DNA of 44,334 bases from Ignavibacteria bacterium (lineage in GTDB: Bacteria; Bacteroidota; Ignavibacteria; Kapaibacteriales; Kapaibacteriaceae). Location: assembly GCA_947459875.1 (NCBI GenBank), contig CANHFG010000011.1, forward strand, positions 1 to 44,334, written 5' to 3'. Positions 39,749 through 44,334 of the stretch are shown in pieces; position 1 is the first letter of the stretch, and each line of letters opens with the position of its first letter. The notes under the pieces were generated by a model. It searched no databases. It worked only from the letters and a program-made list of their open reading frames with translations, and had not been told where the DNA came from. Made by a program: the position numbers and the translations under genes.

Positions 39749-40746
39749 TGACGGGAAGCAGCCTTTTCGGGACTGGCACTGAGAGCTTCCGATCGTTCAT
39801 AGGCGGCAACGATCTCGGCCACAAGACGGTGACGCACCACGTCGGCAGTGTCGAAATGCACAAAGTCAATGCCGCGGATGCCTCGGAACAAACGTTCTGC
39901 ATCTGGCAGTCCGGATTCGTGCTTCTTGGGAAGGTCCGTCTGGGTTACGTCACCGGTTACGATGGCCTTGGAATTCCGTCCGAGACGCGTCAGGAACATC
40001 TTCATCTGCGTCCTTGTCGCGTTCTGAGCTTCGTCAAGGATGATGAACGAATTGTTGAGCGTACGCCCGCGCATATAGGCCAGAGGCACGATCTCAACGA
40101 CACGTTTCTCCAACATGCCTTTGAGCTTGTCGGGACTGACCATGTCGCTAAGTGCGTCAAGGAGGGGGCGAAGGTAGGGGTCGACCTTTTCCGAGATATC
40201 GCCCGGCAGGAACCCCAGTGACTCACCGGCTTCGACGGCCGGACGTGACAGAATGATGCGGCTGACCTCATTTGCACGCAGAGCCGCAAGGGCCATGGCT
40301 ACGGCAAGAAATGTCTTGCCCGTACCGGCCGGGCCGATGCAGAACACCAGGTCATTCGAACGGACCTTCATGTAGTAGTCCATCTGCCGGGGCGTTCGAG
40401 CGCGAATCATCTCCCGCTTGCCCCACAGGATCACAGAGTCGAGCTCTTCCTTGCTCATCGAGCTGGGAACCGCTGCGGCTCGATCGCTTTCCACCAGATC
40501 CGTGATCATGGAAACGTCGGCCACCTGCAAGCGCCCCGTCCGCTTGAGCGTGTGCATCAGCTCGGAGAAGATCTGTTCGATCTTGCGAACCTCAGCCGGT
40601 TCTCCACGCAGGACCACAACGTCGCCTCGGACGGTGATCGACGTGTCAAACTTGTTCTCGATCAGCTGCAAATGCTGTTCGTTCGGCCCGAGTAACTCTA
40701 CCGGGTCGACATCACCGATCTTGACTTTCTTTTCTACGATGTGCAT
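39745..40746 (-). CDS. phoH: PhoH-family ATPase
   Basis: FCIGPAGTGKTFLAVAMALAAL, LSRPAVEAGESLGFLPGDISEKVDPYLRPL, FIILDEAQNATRTQMKMFLTRLG. Confidence 0.95.
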   Translation of the reverse strand: MHIVEKKVKIGDVDPVELLGPNEQHLQLIENKFDTSITVRGDVVVLRGEPAEVRKIEQIFSELMHTLKRTGRLQVADVSMITDLVESDRAAAVPSSMSKEELDSVILWGKREMIRARTPRQMDYYMKVRSNDLVFCIGPAGTGKTFLAVAMALAALRANEVSRIILSRPAVEAGESLGFLPGDISEKVDPYLRPLLDALSDMVSPDKLKGMLEKRVVEIVPLAYMRGRTLNNSFIILDEAQNATRTQMKMFLTRLGRNSKAIVTGDVTQTDLPKKHESGLPDAERLFRGIRGIDFVHFDTADVVRHRLVAEIVAAYERSEALSASPEKAASRQ

Positions 40747-40763
40747 GGCTGTTGAAAATACAA

Positions 40764-40794
40764 CAAGGGCCGACCACGCAGTGATCGGCCCTTG
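40764..40794 (-). terminator. Hairpin downstream of the LysM gene (probable terminator)
   Basis: CAAGGGCCGA/TCGGCCCTTG 10-bp stem with an 11-nt loop; weak T-richness on the minus strand (TTGTATTTTC). Confidence 0.5.
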
Positions 40795-40821
40795 GTTTCA
40801 GGACGAAATGTTCACGTGCTA

Positions 40822-41625
40822 TTACTTCGACGAACCTGCTGAGGCTGGTGCCGTGGTGCCGCTCTCTGGCTGCGCTTCTGCAGCACGCTTCTTGCGCCAG
40901 TATGAACGCTCGGCCTTCATCTCCTCGGATGTCTTTGGTCCGGCAGGAGGTACTGTGAGAACCCAACCTGGCTGGATGATGTCAGGATTCTTAATCTGAC
41001 CCGTGTTTGCCTGCCAGATCTTCGGCCACATGAAAGGATCAGCGTAGATCTCCGTACGGCCGGCGATATTCCACAGACAGTCGCGGTTTTCAGCCCACGT
41101 ACCGACCGTGTAGCCCTTGACGCGCTTTTCCCGGTAGAGGCCCTTGATGTTTCGGCGCAGAGCCGTTATGCGGTCATAGAACTCGGGGATCATGGCCATT
41201 TGCTGGCGTGCGAGTTCGTTGAGTGAACGCTGCAACTCCTTGACGTCGCCCTGACGGTCGGCCAGGACATCGTCGCTCAGGCGCTGCATTTCGCGCACGC
41301 GGCCTTCGAGACGACCGATCTTCTCACGGAATGCTGCGATGTCGGCCTCTGAAGCGCCGACCAGCGAATTGATCTGATCGCCACACTTCTTAAGCGCATC
41401 GACTGCATTCGCGATGTCGGATTCGAACTTCTTGACGTCGCCCTGCAGGTTGGCGAGCTTCTTCTTCTGCGCATCAAGGTCGCCTTGCAGCTGTTTGATA
41501 CGGGCATCGGCCTCCTCACAGGTGAGGAGCTCGTCGGCCTTGCTGACCGGAGGTGGTGGTACGTCCTGCGCCAAGGAAGGCACGAAGCAGGCGCACGCGA
41601 ACAAAATGACGAGTGTCTTCTTCAT
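40822..41625 (-). CDS. Secreted coiled-coil protein with LysM-like C-terminal domain
   Basis: Signal peptide MKKTLVILFACACFVPSLAQ; coiled coil IKQLQGDLDAQKKKLANLQGDVKKFESDI; LysM-like YTVGTWAENRDCLWNIAGRTEIYADPFMWPKIWQANTGQIKNPDIIQPGWVLTVP. The track start at 41949 is rejected. Confidence 0.85.
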   Translation of the reverse strand: MKKTLVILFACACFVPSLAQDVPPPPVSKADELLTCEEADARIKQLQGDLDAQKKKLANLQGDVKKFESDIANAVDALKKCGDQINSLVGASEADIAAFREKIGRLEGRVREMQRLSDDVLADRQGDVKELQRSLNELARQQMAMIPEFYDRITALRRNIKGLYREKRVKGYTVGTWAENRDCLWNIAGRTEIYADPFMWPKIWQANTGQIKNPDIIQPGWVLTVPPAGPKTSEEMKAERSYWRKKRAAEAQPESGTTAPASAGSSK

Positions 41626-41644
41626 GGATGTGTCCTTTCTTGAC

Positions 41645-41992
41645 TTATTTCTTCGGTTTGCCGGACGGTGCTGGAGCCGGTGTTGGTTCAACCTCTGGAG
41701 CGTTAGGATCCCAGTCACCCCAGATGTTCGGCCACTGCGACTTCTTTTGCTGGATGAACGAAAGCCGGTCATTGCATGTGCGCACTTCTGCCTGGCGTGA
41801 GGCCAACTCACCGGAAGCGCGGGCCTTGTCAGACTCCACCTTGGAGATCTCTGCCGCAGTTTCTTTGTCCTGGGTTCGGATCTGCCGGATTTGTGAAAGT
41901 TGCTCTTCCTTGATCTTGCACGTGCACGATGCAAGGACGAGTGCAACACCGAGGAGGGCGGCCGGCATGGACAGCCTGAACCTTGTTGTCAT
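41645..41992 (-). CDS. Small coiled-coil lipoprotein with Pro-rich tail
   Basis: MTTRFRLSMPAALLGVALVLASCTCKIKEEQLSQIRQIRTQDKETAAEISKVESDKARA...; lipobox LASC; 19 nt upstream of the LysM gene. Confidence 0.75.
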   Translation of the reverse strand: MTTRFRLSMPAALLGVALVLASCTCKIKEEQLSQIRQIRTQDKETAAEISKVESDKARASGELASRQAEVRTCNDRLSFIQQKKSQWPNIWGDWDPNAPEVEPTPAPAPSGKPKK

Positions 41993-42152
41993 GTCGAACT
42001 CCTGAATGACGTTCTTCGTGGAATACTTCCTGAATGCTATGATGCTCGTTGTCGGACGGCACAAACGAACATCCGGCAAATATATTAGCGTATGATGTTT
42101 TTCGCATCATGCTATTGCGTTACGTATTTACAACCTCGGCCATGATATGGGT

Positions 42153-42160
42153 TATCTTTG
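42153..42160 (+). promoter_or_regulatory. Candidate -7 element TATCTTTG upstream of valS
   Basis: Exact TAnnTTTG, 35 nt before the valS ATG. Confidence 0.45.
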
Positions 42161-42195
42161 ACCCATCAATGCGGCAGTAACCACACTCGAAAACC

Positions 42196-44334
42196 ATGTC
42201 CCAAGCACTCGAAAAGACCTACTCTCCATCTGCATCGGAATCGAACTGGTACTCACTCTGGCAGACGAGCGGCATCTACCACTCCGAGCCGTCGGAACGC
42301 ACTCCGTATTCGGTGTTGATGCCTCCTCCGAACGTCACCGGCATTCTGCATTTCGGACACGTTCTGAACAATACCATTCAGGATATCTACATCCGCTGGG
42401 CGCGACTGAACGGACGCGAAACATGCTGGTTCCCGGGGCTTGACCATGCCGGCATTGCAACTCAGACAAAGGTCGAAAAGGAATTGAAAAAGCAGGGCTT
42501 ACGACGTCACGATCTGGGACGTGAGGCCTTTATCGAACGTGTCTGGGAGTGGAAGAACACCTACGGCGGTATCATCCTTGAACAGCTCCGTACGCTTGGC
42601 GTGTCTGCCGATTGGGACCGTACGCTGTTCACGATGGACGAATCGGCAAGTCAGGCTGTTGCCGAGGTATTTGTACGGCTCTTCGACGAAGGCCTCATCT
42701 ACCGCGGCAAGCGCATCATCAACTGGTCACCGGTAGCCCAGAGCGCACTCTCCGACGAAGAAGTGATCTTCCGGGAGGTCCGTGAACATCTTTATACCCT
42801 TCAGTATCATCTTGAAGATGGCTCGGGGATGCTTCTTGTTGCTACTGTGCGTCCGGAGACCATATTCGCCGACGTCGCCGTGGCCGTCAACCCACAGGAT
42901 GATCGCTATCGCCATCTGATCGGGTCGCGCGTTATTGTGCCGCTCACGGGGCGCAGCGTGCCGATCATAGCCGATGATTATGCCGACCCGGCCTTTGGCA
43001 CGGGGTGCGTCAAGATCACACCCGCGCACGACCCGAACGACTTCGAGATCGGCCAACGTCACGACTTGCCGATCCTGCAGTGCATTGAGGCCGACGCCAC
43101 ACTGAATGACCTGGCAGGGGAGTTTGCCGGGCTCGACCGATTCGTGGCCCGTAAGAAAGTCGTGGCACGTCTGGAAGAGACGGGGCTACTGGAGAAGAAA
43201 GAAGACTACACACACAATGTGGGGTTCAGCGAGCGCGGCGAAGAAGCCGTCGAACCTTACCTGAGTGACCAGTGGTTCGTCAGCATGAAGCCCCTTGCCG
43301 AGCCTGCTCTGGAGGCTGTCAGAGGCGGCAGGATCACGTTCTACCCGAATCACTGGGTTCGCACGTATGAACACTGGATGTCGAACGTCCGTGACTGGTG
43401 CATCTCACGTCAGCTCTGGTGGGGACATCGCATTCCGGTCTATTATGCCGAAGACGGACGCTTCACGGCGGCGATGTCCGAGCAGGAAGCACGCGGCAAA
43501 CTCGGTCTTGAGAAGGGGGCTGTCCTGAGGCAGGATCCGGATGTTCTCGACACCTGGTTCTCCTCGTGGCTTTGGCCAATGACGACCATGGGCTGGCGCG
43601 GCCCGATCTCCGACGAGTCGGCTCGTGATGAGGCCGCAGAGAAGCTGATGTCGTACTACCTGCCGACAAATCTTCTGGTGACGGGTCCGGATATCATCTT
43701 CTTCTGGGTTGCCCGAATGATCATGGCAAGTCTGAAGTTCAAGAATGAAACGCCATTCCGCGATGTGTACTTCACCAGCATCATTCGTGATGCCAAAGGC
43801 AGGAAACTCTCCAAATCACTCGGCAATTCGCCTGATCCGCTGAACGTGATCGAAAAGTACGGCTCCGACGCCGTGCGCTTTACCATGATCTATTTGGCGC
43901 CGCTTGGCATGGATGTGCGCCTGGATATCGACGAGAAGACCCAGGACATTGCCTCAATGGAGCTGGGGCGAAACTTTGCCAACAAGGTTTGGAATGCCTG
44001 CCGATTTCTGCAGATGAAGCGGTTCGAGGTAGCGCCGGGAACATCCCCCGATGCGGCCTACGAGCTCAGCACGGCCGACCGCTGGATCCGTTCGCGGTAT
44101 GCCTCGACCGTGCATGCGGCAACGAAGGCACTTGATGAATACCGCATCACCGAATACGCGAAGATCCTTTACGACTTCATCTGGCGCGACTTCTGCGACT
44201 GGTACGTCGAAGTCGTCAAGGTGCAGCTAACACAAGCCCCTTCCGATTCTCATCGGTTGTCCGTTCTTGACAACGCATTTTCAGTGATCGACGGAACACT
44301 GCACCTTCTGCACCCGGTCATGCCCTTCATAACC
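42196..44334 (+). CDS. valS: Valine--tRNA ligase (3' truncated by window end)
   Basis: MSQALEKTYSPSASESNWYSLWQTSGIYH...PPPNVTGILHFGHVLNNTIQD (HIGH-type motif); GRKLSKSLGNSPDPLNVIEKYGSDAVRF (KMSKS-type). Absent from the track because no stop lies within the window. Confidence 0.96.
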   Translation, partial: MSQALEKTYSPSASESNWYSLWQTSGIYHSEPSERTPYSVLMPPPNVTGILHFGHVLNNTIQDIYIRWARLNGRETCWFPGLDHAGIATQTKVEKELKKQGLRRHDLGREAFIERVWEWKNTYGGIILEQLRTLGVSADWDRTLFTMDESASQAVAEVFVRLFDEGLIYRGKRIINWSPVAQSALSDEEVIFREVREHLYTLQYHLEDGSGMLLVATVRPETIFADVAVAVNPQDDRYRHLIGSRVIVPLTGRSVPIIADDYADPAFGTGCVKITPAHDPNDFEIGQRHDLPILQCIEADATLNDLAGEFAGLDRFVARKKVVARLEETGLLEKKEDYTHNVGFSERGEEAVEPYLSDQWFVSMKPLAEPALEAVRGGRITFYPNHWVRTYEHWMSNVRDWCISRQLWWGHRIPVYYAEDGRFTAAMSEQEARGKLGLEKGAVLRQDPDVLDTWFSSWLWPMTTMGWRGPISDESARDEAAEKLMSYYLPTNLLVTGPDIIFFWVARMIMASLKFKNETPFRDVYFTSIIRDAKGRKLSKSLGNSPDPLNVIEKYGSDAVRFTMIYLAPLGMDVRLDIDEKTQDIASMELGRNFANKVWNACRFLQMKRFEVAPGTSPDAAYELSTADRWIRSRYASTVHAATKALDEYRITEYAKILYDFIWRDFCDWYVEVVKVQLTQAPSDSHRLSVLDNAFSVIDGTLHLLHPVMPFIT

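Noticed and set aside
39709-40221. 170-aa plus-strand ORF antisense to phoH
   Set aside because: Shadow ORF of a conserved ATPase gene.
40418-40999. 193-aa plus-strand ORF across the phoH start and the LysM gene end
   Set aside because: Antisense to two supported genes and spans the probable terminator.
1-44334. CRISPR arrays, tRNA/rRNA genes, insertion sequences, prophage, toxin-antitoxin or defence islands
   Set aside because: No regularly spaced direct repeats, tRNA-like cloverleaf, transposase or integrase motif seen by eye; small cryptic elements cannot be excluded without tools.

Overview
The 44.3 kb window is gene-dense and bacterial. It looks like a Bacteroidetes/Chlorobi (FCB) group genome, possibly a Kapabacteria- or Ignavibacteria-like lineage. 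That placement is an inference from T9SS-type C-terminal sorting domains, a DUF5686-type protein, the alternative bacterial GlmU family and TAnnTTyG promoter-like octamers. Most genes are housekeeping: mnmA-tgt-yajC-ribBA-greA, accD, arginase, hpf-hprK, pyrG, purT, priA, an HtrA protease, lptB, NAD(P)HX repair, phoH-cdaA-pcm-miaA-dacB and valS. Between them lie secreted or outer-membrane genes: T9SS cargo, a TonB receptor, two orphan solute-binding lipoproteins and a LysM protein. I saw no CRISPR array, tRNA or rRNA gene, prophage, transposon or obvious defence island. The best leads for something undescribed are: (1) four genes with a TAnnTTyG -7-like octamer only 3-4 nt before the ATG, suggesting leaderless transcription; (2) a strongly over-represented octamer, AAGGGGCT/AGCCCCTT (16 hand-counted copies), used in several reading frames and on both strands; (3) an uncharacterised ~500-aa helical protein whose 3' end overlaps an AlbA_2-type regulator; (4) small palindromes in promoter regions. 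All calls come from reading the sequence; no searches were run.
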